Assembly (NCBI GenBank): GCA_029255685.2
Contig: CM055314.2
Coordinates: forward strand, 43,420,772-43,484,771
Direction of reading: 5' to 3'
Length of the DNA: 64,000 bases
Origin: Silene conica
Taxonomy: Eukaryota; Streptophyta; Magnoliopsida; Caryophyllales; Caryophyllaceae
This document shows positions 24,031 through 35,700 of the stretch, in pieces. The notes under the pieces are model-generated. The model was given only the letters and a program-made list of their open reading frames with translations. It had not been told where the DNA came from and ran no database searches. The translations under genes were made by a program, and so were the position numbers. Positions within the stretch are counted from its first letter, which is position 1, and the number at the start of each line of letters is the position of its first letter.

Positions 24031-24213
24031 GGCTATGGAACAACAATAATCTGTAAATAGCTCCAAATGCTTTAGAGGATCTTCATCCGGTAGACCTGCA
24101 AACTGTTTTTGCTCCACCAATTCGATATAGGAAAGTTGAATTTCAAAGGGGAGAGTAAATTCCTGTGGAAGGTGGTGTGTCGCTGGATAAAGATTACCAA
24201 AATTAGTAGACAT
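24031..24213 (-). pseudogene. W Gag N-terminus (cut by CRM-a)
   Basis: The frame starts MSTNFGNLYPATHH about 155 bp after the W PBS and runs to the CRM-a target site, then resumes at 18738 in phase. It lies upstream of the Athila-type gag domain. An upstream ATG (24240) adds nine residues. Beyond 24025 the apparent frame reads into the CRM-a LTR and is artificial. Confidence 0.7.
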
Positions 24214-24369
24214 GATCGCAATAGCACTGAGAGTACTCAAGTCTTCCTCTCAAAAAAACCTGTCTTCTAAAACAAAACTAGAAGAAAAGGTAAGTAACGG
24301 TCTTAAGGAACCGAAGTTCCTTAAGACAAGGAAAATAGACTAAAAACTAACAAACAAAATTATACCGTC

Positions 24370-24387
24370 TCCCCGGCAACGGCGCCA
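24370..24387 (-). other. W primer-binding site
   Basis: Plus strand TCCCCGGCAACGGCGCCA, 5 bp from the W 5' LTR; the minus strand gives TGGCGCCGTTGCCGGGGA. This PBS is typical of Athila/Tat/Calypso elements and differs from the iMet type of every other element here. Confidence 0.9.
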
Positions 24388-24967
24388 AAATTTGATACCC
24401 GTCGTTGTGGGTGTCAAAGATAAAATTTATAAACCAAACTAATACTATAGATAGTGATCGTAAGGGTCGAACCACAAAGAGACAAGGTTAATTATGTTTG
24501 CTAATTTTTAATCTATTAAGTAACAAAAGAGAGGGGGTTTGATTGATTGTTGCTAAGTCTAAAACAAATATAAAATAAAACAAGTAAATAAAGATGAGAA
24601 TAAACTATGATAAAAGAGATGCTAGGATGTTTGGGTAATAAATAGCTAAGATAATATAAATCCTAAGTCAACATGTATTGCAGTCGCGTAAGGGGTGTAA
24701 CATATCCTAATAGCTCCTTTCGGCCTATGCTATTAGTTCCTAGGTCTCACAATTATTGGGTGTCAACAATAAGGGTGATTCCTAAATTCTAGGTCACAAA
24801 CCTTTCAGTCTTAAGTAACCTATCCGTCTTAAGATGCAAACCAATGCCCTTCCCATATCTCTCAATCTTGGGTAGGTCATTACTAACATCCTACAAGTCT
24901 CCTTTTGGTCTCATTGTAGGTTATTATAGTCTACAAATAAAAGCGAAACAGAATTCAAACCCGAGTC

Positions 24968-25000
24968 GGTCGGCCGACCTATAATGGTGGTCGGTCGACC
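24968..25000. repeat. W palindrome pair 7 (LTR copy of pair 1)
   Basis: GGTCGGCCGACC at 24968 and GGTCGGTCGACC at 24989, spaced 21 bp. Confidence 0.9.
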
Positions 25001-25508
25001 TCCTGCCTGCGACATGTTGATTCGAGAATTATACTACCTATGCATAATTACTCCCTACATCCTAACATATGAAATTAACTACTCATAACTATTGAAACAA
25101 TAATAAAAATAGGAATAAACATGGAAATTATAAAGAAAATCAATCTAAACATGCAATAATAATAAAGGCTTGGGATTCTAAATTAAACCGGATACTAATG
25201 ATTCTAAAATAAGAACAATATTAAAACTGAAATTAAGAAAGGAATTACCGGAAACAATGGATTAAGGAAGGAAAGGAACAAACTTTATTGAATGCTTGAA
25301 TGACTGATGATGAACAATGTATAAAACTAAAGAAAAGTGTTTGATGATTATGGAAAGATTAAAACTAAAACTTGATGTGAGATTTGATAAGTAAAACTGA
25401 ATAATAAACCCTAATCCCGTAATTTAGCTTAAATAGGCGGAATTAAAGAGTTTCCTAATGACCTAAACACTTTAATGGGCTTCGCGGAAACTTCTGGGTC
25501 AGTGCTGA

Positions 25509-25541
25509 GGTCGGTCGACCCAGTTAGTAGGTCGGTCGACC
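25509..25541. repeat. W palindrome pair 8 (LTR copy of pair 2)
   Basis: GGTCGGTCGACC at 25509 and 25530, spaced 21 bp. The sister copy at 15072 has a substitution here (GGCC for GACC). Confidence 0.9.
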
Positions 25542-25972
25542 CAATTGTCGGGACTGCAGCGCGCGTCGATCTAAAACAGCTGCCATTTCTTCGTTACTTA
25601 TCGTAATCAAGCGATTCTTGTGGCGTTGGAAAGCTAAGAGGATAAACTTTCACCTCCAACTGGAATCACTCCATTATCAGCTCTAGAACTCGAGATATAG
25701 CCATTTGAAACCGGCTGCAACATCGTGGATCGATTCTTTGCTTATTAAAGCTATCTTCAGGCCTTGAAATGTGCGCTAGGCTTCGTTCCTTCTTGTCCTT
25801 AGTCATGAAAAATCCCGAGGGCATAAATTTGGTATAAAATCATCCCTTTTCCGCATAAATCTGCAAAAGAGCATAAAAATACGAAAGTAGACAATTGTTG
25901 GGAAATAGATGCTAAAACATAGTAAATGAGCGACAAAATGCGTGTAAAAATAGATGTAAAACATCATAAAAT

Positions 25973-26368
25973 GTACTTTAGACTCTTGTGATCCGTGAAA
26001 ATGCGACAATGAGATCCCATCAAGGAATGACGCCACATCTTCAAGGCATGAACAACTGCAGCTAACTCAAGATCATGTGTCGGATAGTTCACCTCGTGAA
26101 CTCGCAACTGTCTAGATGAGTAAGCTATCACCTTACCACTCTGCATCAACACACATCCAAGCCCTAACATCGAAGCATCGCAGTAAACATCAAAGTCAAC
26201 TCCAATCTCTGGCAAAGCAAGTACGGGAGCGGAAGTCAACCTAGTCTTCAATTCCTAGAAAGAGCTCTCACACTTGTCGGTCCACACAAATTTAGCTTCC
26301 TTCTTCAGTAACTGAGTCATCGGACGAGCTAATCTAGAGAAATCCTCAACAAATCGACGGTAGTAACC
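25973..26368 (-). pseudogene. Z RT end and RNase H fragment
   Basis: Minus-strand coding continues from the V target site (GYYRRFVEDFSRLARP) through a TAG at about 26252 into RNase [22 protein letters not shown] and DHKSLKY. The TAG replaces an expected CAG glutamine codon before ELKTRL. The taacc at 26364-26368 is the V target duplication; removing V restores continuity with 37721 onward. Confidence 0.85.
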
Positions 26369-27593
26369 TGTAACACCCCCATTGACCGAGGAGCCTGAAC
26401 TAGGACTTTCAGAGTAAATAGAACTGTTACCATCCTGGATAAACCAGGGTAGTAGATATTCACAGTGAAAGAAACACAGTACTTTAAATATAAAATTTTA
26501 AACTGATAACTATTACAAGCCATTGTCCAAAAGACTTCCAAAACAACTGAAATAAATTAAACGATTCACTAAGAAGAAGCTAAGTGATCTAGCAGCTAGG
26601 TAGGTCTAGTCCATGTCTCTCTTCCATGCCCAGTCCTAGTCCACCTGTCTCTGACCTGAAAGATCTACTCCCCATTCCGGATCATTGTAGGTGAACACGA
26701 ATACACTGTAAACCTTGCGGTTGAGTAGAATAACACAATAACAAGTAATGCAAACAAACAGTAATATGCAAATGATTATAACATGCTCGAGCTCAATCTC
26801 ATTCTCAAACCCGTAACTCCCAGCCATACCGAACCTCCCGGCAGACTATAATCGGTCGTCGCCGAACACCAGCTCAAAAGCTAATAAGACACCAGGCCTG
26901 GTCTGCAGAACCACCATGGGCTTTATATCAGAACATCATCTGATTCACAATATCTCAGTAACCAATGCATATGCATGATCATGAATATGATAATAAAATA
27001 ATCAATTATTAAACCTCATGTCTTAAAAGAAACCACACTTGCATCCATCACAATCAATTACCACATCCAATGATAGTACATCACAGTAAAAGTATAAGTG
27101 TATCCTACCTGAAATAGCAAGTCTGCGAAAAGTAGTCACCGTCTAGAAATATTTCACTTCGAATTCCGTTCCTAAAAATTATTATTCATATCAATTTCTA
27201 CTCAAATAATGCTACTAAAATCACTTGATCATGTCCCTAACTGATATACCTATAGCACATTGGGAAAACATCCACATACAACATGCCCATAACATACAAT
27301 TATTATATACTAATTATAACTTACTATATATAGACTTACCAAAAATATAGGGCTTACTAAAAATAGTACTTACTAAAGATAGCATGTGATCAATTAACCG
27401 ATTATTAGAAATCAATATCATAACAATATAAATAATTAAGGGTAAGTTCAATAACAAAACATACTAATTGTCAAGCCATATACTAATACTTTGATATGAC
27501 TAAAGTAACATTACCCAAACCCCAAACTTTCACCATTAAATAAAATCATAAAATAACTTCTAAATAGCATACTAATAATAATTAAAGGAAAGC

Positions 27594-27663
<70 letters not shown>

Positions 27664-28842
27664 TACTAATTGAGGATGAAAGAACCCACTTACGTGAGCA
27701 AAGCCAAGACCCTTTCGAAAACAAGAAAAACGTAACAGCAAACACGAACCCAGCAATAACACCCCTGACCGCCGCCAAAACAGAGCCGACAGCCTTCACA
27801 AAAACTGCACCCATCACCAGATTCAACCCCTGACCTCGCCAGTGGCACCACCGGGCTCGCCTCTGAGCCGCGGTGGTTCCAGTGGTGACATCAGTGGCCG
27901 CCGACACCCAACCACCACGCTAAACTACCACCCGAAACCCACCAGTCCACAGCCTCTCTCTGTTTTACGTTTTTACTGCTTAAAACGAAACACAGCGCAT
28001 ACACGTTACCGACCACCACGAACCACCACTATAACCACCCCACGTTTCCCTTGACTGCACTCAATCAAACAACCCAAACACCCATGACAGACACGTACAC
28101 ATAAGGATTCGAATTCAATTAAAAACATGCATACATAAAACGAAATTCTGGGAAAACGATTAACATATTCTGACACTGCAATTAAACCACCACCTCCGGC
28201 GGTTACCTACGGCCAACGACGACTCCTATGGGGTCCAATAACAACTATTACACATCCAAAATTAAAGGTATGCTAAGAAGAGAGACTATCAACACATATA
28301 CATGATACAATTCGATTCCAAACATGACTGCAAACAAGAACGAATGAAACAACACAGTGAGCATACCTCTTTGCCCTTCCCAACGACCACCCCTAGGACC
28401 CTCTGACCACCTTGACAAACCTTCCTTTGAACACTCGGATGTGGCGGCTGTTGGTGTTGTGTGTGTGTGAGAGTCGTTTAGGTTAGAATAGGGTTTGATT
28501 TGGTTGATTAAATAGGGCGGCAGTCTTGGTAAATATGGAATTCTGATTTCAGATTTATGAAGTTAGTGTGTGGGTTGTGTTTGGCACGCAACCCTAGGCC
28601 CATGAGCATGGCTTTTCGTGTATGGATCAGTAATTCACGCACTCCAATACCGAAATAATATGACCATGACTCGGTTTTGTTAAAATACACACATACACGA
28701 CCCGACACACTATACCCAAGACGCCTCATTCAAACAAACTAATATCGCTTATTATCACCTATTTTTATTATAACCCGTCGACATCCAAGAAAATAAAAAA
28801 ATTAAAATAAAATAAAACGGAATTAAAATACGGAGTATTACA
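26369..28842 (-). repeat. V 3' LTR
   Basis: 2474 bp, starting tgtaacaccccc and ending acggagtattaca. It is the reverse complement of 29196-31675 with few differences and contains an (ATA)n run at 27594-27662. PPT complement gtcttccccccttaaaa follows at 28843. No gene was seen. Confidence 0.92.
27594..27662. repeat. (ATA)n microsatellite in V 3' LTR
   Basis: Trinucleotide run. Its counterpart in the sister LTR (30366-30447) is longer, explaining part of the LTR length difference. The poly-Tyr and poly-Leu frames over it are artefacts. Confidence 0.95.
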
Positions 28843-29031
28843 GTCTTCCCCCCTTAAAATGAACTTCGCCCCGAAGTTCACCATCCCAAGGTCAATACAA
28901 CTGATCATTCAAGCATGTAGCAACCACGGAAAGTGACACCACATAACATTAGAAGCTAATAAAAGTACTTTAAAACACGAATTGTCACATTCTACCCTCC
29001 TAAAAAGAAGGTTACGTCCTCGTAACATACC

Positions 29032-29195
29032 TCAAGTAAACAGCTCAGGATACTTTTCCCTCATCGAAACCTCAGTCTCCCAAGTAGCTTCCTCGACATT
29101 ATGATTTGTCCATAATACTTTGACAAGCGCGGTCTCCCCATTCCTGGTTTTCCGCACCTTTCTGTCAAGTATTTCCTTGGGTCTCTCCTCATAGG
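29032..29195 (-). pseudogene. V pol C-terminus, chromodomain fragment
   Basis: The minus strand encodes about 53 residues starting EERPKEILDRKVRK, through ALVKVLW and EEATWETEVSM, to a stop at 29032-29034. This is the chromodomain-like tail of a Tekay/Del integrase, which targets integration to chromatin. It is separated by inversion from the rest of V integrase, which stops at 37123 with EQLTY. The boundary taggt at 29192-29196 is the complement of accta at 37119-37123, the TRIM target duplication. Confidence 0.85.
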
Positions 29196-30366
29196 TGTAA
29201 TACTCCGTATTTTAATTCCGTTTTATTTTATTTTAATTTTTTTATTTTCTTGGATGTCGACGGGTTATAATAAAAATAGGTGATAATAAGTGATATTAGT
29301 TTGTTTGAATGAGGCATCTTGGGTATAGTGTGTCGGGTCGTGTATGTGTGTATTTTAACAAAACCGAGTCATGGTCATATTATTTGGGTATTGGAGTGCG
29401 TGAATTACCGATCCATACACGAAAAGCCATGCTCATGGGCCTAGGGTTGCGTGCCAAACACAACCCACACACTAACTTCATAAATCTGTAATCAGAATTT
29501 CAGATTTACCAAGACTGCCGCCCTATTTAAGCAACCAAATCAAACCCTATTCTAACCTAAACGACTCTCACACACACAAAACACCAACAGCCGCCACATC
29601 CGAGTGTTCAAAGGATGGTTTGTCACGGTGGTCAGAGGGTCCTAGGGTGGTCGTTGGCAAGGGCAAAGAGGTATGCTCACTGTGTTGTTTCATTCGTTCT
29701 TGTTTGCAGTCATGTTTGGAATCGAATTGTATCATGTATATGTGTTGATAGTTTCTGTTCTTAGCATACTTTTAATCTTGGATGTGTAATAGTTGTTGTT
29801 GGACCCCATAGGAGTCGTCGTTGGCCGTAGGTAACCGCCGGAGGTGGTGGTTTAATTGCAGTGTCAGAATATTTTAATCGTTTTCCCATAATTTCGTTTT
29901 ATGTATGAATGTTTTTAATTGAATTCGAATCCTTATGTGTACGTTTCTGTCATGGGTGTTTGGGTTGTTTGATTGAGTGCAGTCAAGGGAAACGTGGGGT
30001 GGTTATAATGGTGGTTCGTGGTGGTCGGTAACGTGTATACGCTGGGTTTCGTTTTGAGCAGTAAAAACGTAAAACAGGGAGAGGATGTGGACTGGTGGGT
30101 TTCGGGTGGTAGTTTAGCGTGGTGGTTGGGTGTCGGCGGCCACTGATGTCACCACTGGAACCACCGCGGCTCAGAGGCGAGCCCGGTGGTGCCACTGGCG
30201 AGGTCAGGGGTTGAATCTGGTGATGGGTGCGGTTTTTGTGAAGGCTGTCGGCTCTGTTTTGGCGGCGGTCAGGGGTGTTATTGCTGGGTTCGTGTTTGCT
30301 GTTACGTTTTTCTTGTTTTCGAAGCGGTCTTGGGTTTGCTCACGTAAGTGGGTTCTTTCATCCTCA

Positions 30367-30447
<81 letters not shown>

Positions 30448-31675
30448 GTTTTCCTTTAATTATTATTAGTATGGTATTTAGAAGTTATTTTATGATTTTA
30501 TGTAATGGTGAAAGTTTGGGGTTTGGGTAACGTTACTTTAGTCATACCAAAGTATTAGTATATGGCTTGACAATTAGTATGTTTTGTTATTGAACTTACC
30601 CTTAATTATTTATATTGTTATGATATTGATTTCTAATAATCGGTTAATTGATCACATGCTATTTTTAGTAAGTACTATTTTTAGTAAGCCCTATGTTTTT
30701 GGTAAGTCTATATATAGTAAGTTATAATTAGTATATAATAATTGTATGTTATGGGCATGTTGTATGTGGATGTTTTCCCAATGTGCTATAGGTATATCAG
30801 TTAGGGACATGATCAAGTGATTTTAGTAGCATTGTTTGAGTAGGAATTGATATGAATAATAATTTTTAGGAACGGAATTCGAAGTGGAATATTTCGAGAC
30901 GGTGACTACTTTTCGCAAACTTGCTATTTCGATCAGGTAGGATACACTTATACTTTTACTGTGATGTACTATTATTGGATGTGGTAATTGATTGTGATGG
31001 ATGCAAGTATGGTTTCTTTTAAGACATAAGGTTTAATAATTGATTATTTTATTATCATATTCATGAGCATGCATATGCATTGGTTACTGAGATATTGTGA
31101 ATCAGATGATGTTCTGATATAAAGCCCAGGGTGGTTCTGCAGACCAGGCCTGGTGTCTTATCAGCTTTTGAGCTGGTGTTCGGCGACGACCAAGTATAGT
31201 CTGCCGGGAGGTTCGGTATGGCTGGGAGTTACGGGTTTGAGAATGAGATTGAGCTCGAGCATGTTATAATCATTTGCATATTACTGTTTGTTTGCATTAC
31301 TTGTTATTGTGTTATTCTACTCAACTGCAAGGTTTACAGTGTATTCGTGTTCACCTACAATGATCCGGAATGGGGAGTAGATCTTTTAGGTCAGAGACAG
31401 GTGGACTAGGACTGGGCATGGAAGAGAGACATGGACTAGACCTACCTAGCTGCTAGATCACTTAGCTTCTTCTTAGTGAATCGTTTAATTTATTTCAGTT
31501 GTTTTGGAAGTCTTTTGGACAATGGCTTGTAATAGTTATCAGTTTAAACTTTTATTTAAAAGTACTGTGTTTCTTTAACTGTGAATATCTACTACCCTGG
31601 TTTATCCAGGATGGTAACAGTTCTATTTACTCTGGAAGTCCTAGTTCAGGCTCCTCGGTAAATGGGGGTGTTACA
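29196..31675 (+). repeat. V 5' LTR (now inverted relative to the 3' LTR)
   Basis: 2480 bp from tgtaatactccg to ggtgttaca, followed by PBS tggtatcagagc at 31679-31690. It forms the second arm of a 2.5-kb inverted repeat with only 353 bp between arms. An (ATT)n run lies at 30366-30447. Confidence 0.92.
30366..30447. repeat. (ATT)n microsatellite in V 5' LTR
   Basis: Trinucleotide run matching 27594-27662 in reverse complement, longer in this copy. Confidence 0.95.
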
Positions 31676-31678
31676 AAG

Positions 31679-31690
31679 TGGTATCAGAGC
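31679..31690 (+). other. V primer-binding site
   Basis: TGGTATCAGAGC three bases after the LTR end, the tRNA-iMet type. Confidence 0.9.
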
Positions 31691-31866
31691 GAACGATCCT
31701 CAGGCCTAAACTAAAATGGAAATAATGAACATAGGAGTGTCTAAATAAAATGAACCCCAGGCTAGTAACTGTTAGGAGCCCTAGGAGTCGGGATGAGTTA
31801 GGGGCCCCCTCAAACCAAGCCACTGGCCCTTTCAGTCTAACCTGGTTACCTTGAGAGTTGAAGAGT

Positions 31867-32228
31867 GTGAGAACCACCTTACAATGAGAACTTTGTGAGA
31901 ACTCTACCTTACGGACTTTTTTTAAAAAAATTAAGGACATAATTGGATTCAGCATGGAATGTTATAGCTAGAGAACATATTTCTCGGTCTAAAAAATAAA
32001 TACTAGTGACGAAAATCAAGGTGAGATACTTATTATTAATTTGCGTGCACCTACTAACTATTTTTACGTATCTATCAGTTTTCCGCCACTAGTATTTATT
32101 TTCTAGACCAAGAAATATGTTCTCTACCCATAAAATTCCATGCGGAATCCAATTATGTCATTAATTTTTTAAAAAAAAACTCCGTAAGGAAGAGTTCTCA
32201 CCGGTTTTCATTGTAAGGTGGTTCTCAC
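31867..32228. mobile_element. Foldback MITE in V leader
   Basis: A 362-bp inverted-repeat element. The left end gtgagaaccaccttacaatg is matched by the right end cattgtaaggtggttctcac, and complementarity continues inward to near the middle (aaataaatactagtg against cactagtatttattt). It encodes nothing. It is followed by a long (TA)n run. The transposon superfamily is not assigned, and a clear target duplication was not identified. Confidence 0.75.
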
Positions 32229-32237
32229 CGGATCCCA

Positions 32238-32352
<115 letters not shown>

Positions 32353-32706
32353 TGTACTAACCTTTCAGTGCTAAAGGAATGAGGTAAGTTATGATGTGAA
32401 AGATGGATGAATATATATGTACACTGTGAAGCATGAAAGGTATGTTACATGATGAGTGACATGTATATGTTGTTATTTCCAAGCATTGAGAACATGAGTT
32501 TATATCTTAGTTTTGAATATGAGTGTGATTTGTATGAATATATGCATGCGGTTGTATGATTCCTAAGCCTATAGGTAGAATTATATGTGGTAGCAAGTAC
32601 CAATCAAAAGCACGATAAGAAGTTGCGTGATAACTAGGTATAGGACCTAGAATGGAATGGTATATGACCTAGGATACTCATGTATTTGTTAAACTTGTGT
32701 AGCAAA

Positions 32707-35700
32707 ATGCCTCCCAGGAGAGAACCCAACACTGCTAATGTATCACAAGAGGAATTCGATCGCCTACTAGCTATGAACGCTGCTCTCCTAGCTAGGATTG
32801 GGGCAAACACTCAATCTGATGCAATCAAAATGAGTAATAATATCTCTAGACATAATCCCACCAAGTACGATGGGGAAGGAGCACCGAGTTTACTTGCGGA
32901 GTGGTGCCGAGAGTTCGAGAGTATCTTCGAACTGCTGTCTGTACCAGAATCGATGAAGGTGGACCAAGCTGTATTCTATCTAAAGGGTACAGCTAGGTTA
33001 TGGTGGAATAACAATAAAGAGGAGATCAAGGCAGCTGCAGGAGAGATTGGGTTGGAATACGTACGCTGGGAAGAGTTCAAGGGGATTTTGTCCTCTAAGT
33101 TTGTGCCAGAACATGTGAAAGGGAAGCTGAGAGCCGAGTTTGATTCCTTCAAGATGACCGAAGAAATGACTGTGGAAGCATATCACAGTAAGTTTATGCA
33201 GCTGGTAGAGAATGTAGCTGACTTAGGCTACACATCGGAGATGTTAACAGCTAGGTTTGAGAAGAGGCTGACCCTTGATATCAAGAGAAGTATGATGGCA
33301 ACTAAGCCCACGACTGTGGAAGATATATATGAGAGGGCTGGCCAGGCAGAAAGACTCGCTGCCATGATTAAGGAAGAGGAGAAGACCAAGGGTGACAAGA
33401 TGAAAGCAGAATCTGGGGCTGAAAGCTCAGGGAATAAGAAGCGAAACAACCAGTATCGGTCATTTTTCTCCAACAGTGCACCTGGAGGAAATGGCAATCG
33501 AGGGGGAAACCGATCCACATCTGGGGCAAGCAGTGCGGTCCTTACATGTTTCAAGTGTGGAAAGGCTGGCCATAAACAAATCAATTGCTGGTCGGGTACT
33601 CAGAGTGCTGGAAACAATTATAATAAGGGCAATCAGAGTGGAGGCTATAGGACTCCGAATGCGAGCTACTCAGGCAACAACAGATCCGGAGGTAACAGCT
33701 ACCAGCGGAATTTCAGCAGCTACAACAACCAGAACCGCTACCAAGGAAATCAGAATAGTGGTAATGGTAATTTCCAGAAGACCCTGGCAGAGGCTAGCAC
33801 TCAGAGTGGAGCAGGATCAGTGAACCAGAGTGGGGCCAAGAAAAGTGGGGCTTTGTTCATGATGGGCAAGGAAGTTGCAGAGGAGGACGCACATGTTGTA
33901 ACGGGTACATTTCTAGTACATTCTTTTCCTACTTTCGTTTTATTTGATTCTGGTGCATCGCATTCTTTCATATGTGCGGAGCATGCTAGGGCTATAGGAC
34001 TTGATGTATATAGTATTATAGCTGATTCTGTAACCATACCATCTGGGGAGTCCATAGCTTGTAATAGAGTTTACACCGATGTAATGATCCAAGTACGGGA
34101 TGTAAGTTTTGAGTCGAACTTGATAGAGTTTCCTTTGGGTGGCTTTGAGGTGATACTGGGTATGGATTGGCTGAAAAAGTATAAGGCCTACATTGATTGC
34201 TACCAAGGGAAGATCACTTTGAGGGGACCCAAAGGAGTGAGGGTATCCTACAAGGGATATTCTGTAAAGCCTAAACTGAAGCTGATAACCATCAATGCGC
34301 TGAAGACTTGTCTGAAGAGGGGTGATGAGATGTTGTTGTGCCATGTGAGAGATCTGACTGCAGAGAAACCCCAAGCCAGGGAGATCGATGTTCTAACGGA
34401 TTTTGAAGACGTGTTTCCAGAAGAAATTCCTGGGTTACCGCCAAAGAGGGACTTGGATTTTGGCATTGATCTGAAACCTAGGGCTGAGCCAATTTCTAAA
34501 GCACCTTATCGCATGGGACCTAAGGAATTGGAGGAGTTAAGAAAGCAGCTGGATGAGCTAGCAAGCAAGGGATACGTAAGACCAAGTGTGTCACCTTGGG
34601 GAGCACCAGTATTGTTTGTAAAGAAGAAGGACGGAACCATGAGGCTATGTGTGGATTATAGGGAGTTTAACAATGTGACAATCAAGAATCGGTATCCTTT
34701 ACCTCGCATCGATGATCTTTTTGACCAGTTGAGTGGGGCTGGTGTGTTTTCCAAGATCGATTTGAGGTCAGGGTATCATCAGCTGAGAATCAAAGATGCA
34801 GATATTCACAGGACTGCGTTCAGATCGAGGTATGGGCATTATGAATTCATAGTGATGCCATTTGGTTTGACTAATGCACCTGCTGTTTTCATGGATTTGA
34901 TGAACAGAGTGTTTAGTCCTTATCTGGACCAGTTTGTGGTGGTGTTCATTGATGACATCTTGGTGTATTCGAAGAACAGAGAAGAGCATGCTAAACATTT
35001 GAGCTTGGTGTTACAGACTTTGAGGGATCATCAATTATATGCCAAGTTGAGTAAGTGCGAATTCTGGCTTGAGAAAGTTGCTTTTCTGGGGCATGTGGTG
35101 TCTAAAGAGGGTGTGTCTGTTGACCCTAGCAAGATTGAGGCTGTTTCAAAATGGGAGCGACCAAGGAATGTGGCTGACATCCGTAGTTTCTTGGGTTTGT
35201 CTGGTTATTACAGGAGGTTCGTGAAAGATTTTTCGAAGATAGCTAAACCGATGAGTTCGTTGATGCGGAAAGAGAATAGATTCGTCTGGGATGAGAGTTG
35301 TGAGAAGGCGTTCTTAGAACTGAAGGAGCGTCTTACTACAGCTCCTATTCTTGCCTTGCCAGAAGGAAGTGAAAATTTTGAAGTCTATACAGATGCTTCT
35401 AAGAAGGGTTTGGGGTGTGTGCTGATGCAGAACGGGAGAGTAATCGCTTATGTTTCTAGGCAGCTAAAGCCTTATGAGGACAATTATTCGACGCATGATC
35501 TAGAACTGGGAGCGGTGGTGTTTGCACTTAAGCTGTGGCGACATTATCTTTATGGAGCTACATTTAAGGTGTACTCTGATCATAAGAGCCTGAAGTACAT
35601 CTATACTCAAAGGGAACTAAACATGCGCCAGAGGAGATGGATTGAGCTTATTGGAGATTATGATATGGAGATTCTGTACAAGGAAGGAAAGGCTAATGTT

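Larger units (their letters stand above)
13938..25972 (-). mobile_element. Element W, gag-only Athila/Tat-like LTR retrotransposon
   Basis: W lies on the minus strand with LTRs 13938-15548 (1611 bp) and 24393-25972 (truncated). The PBS at 24370-24387 (plus strand tccccggcaacggcgcca) is the type seen in Athila/Tat elements. Gag lies at 24213-24031 and 18738-17535, split by CRM-a. No protease, RT or integrase was found, so W is non-autonomous. Its right end lacks the last 12 bp of the LTR (aggcacgcatca) plus about 24 bp of Z, so no target duplication can be read. Eight palindrome pairs with exact 21-bp spacing occur in its LTRs and internal region. Confidence 0.85.
24393..25972 (-). repeat. W 5' LTR (outer end deleted)
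   Basis: This matches 13938-15548 but stops at acatcataaaat, lacking the final 12 bp; Z resumes at 25973. It carries palindrome pairs 7 and 8. Confidence 0.92.

Noticed and set aside
23881..24240. A 119-codon frame as an independent gene
   Set aside because: The first part is W gag; the rest is the CRM-a LTR read in phase after insertion.
27511..27907. Open frames rich in Tyr or Leu
   Set aside because: They are translations of the (ATA)n microsatellite and GC-rich LTR sequence; the mirror copy at 30130-30530 shows the same artefact.
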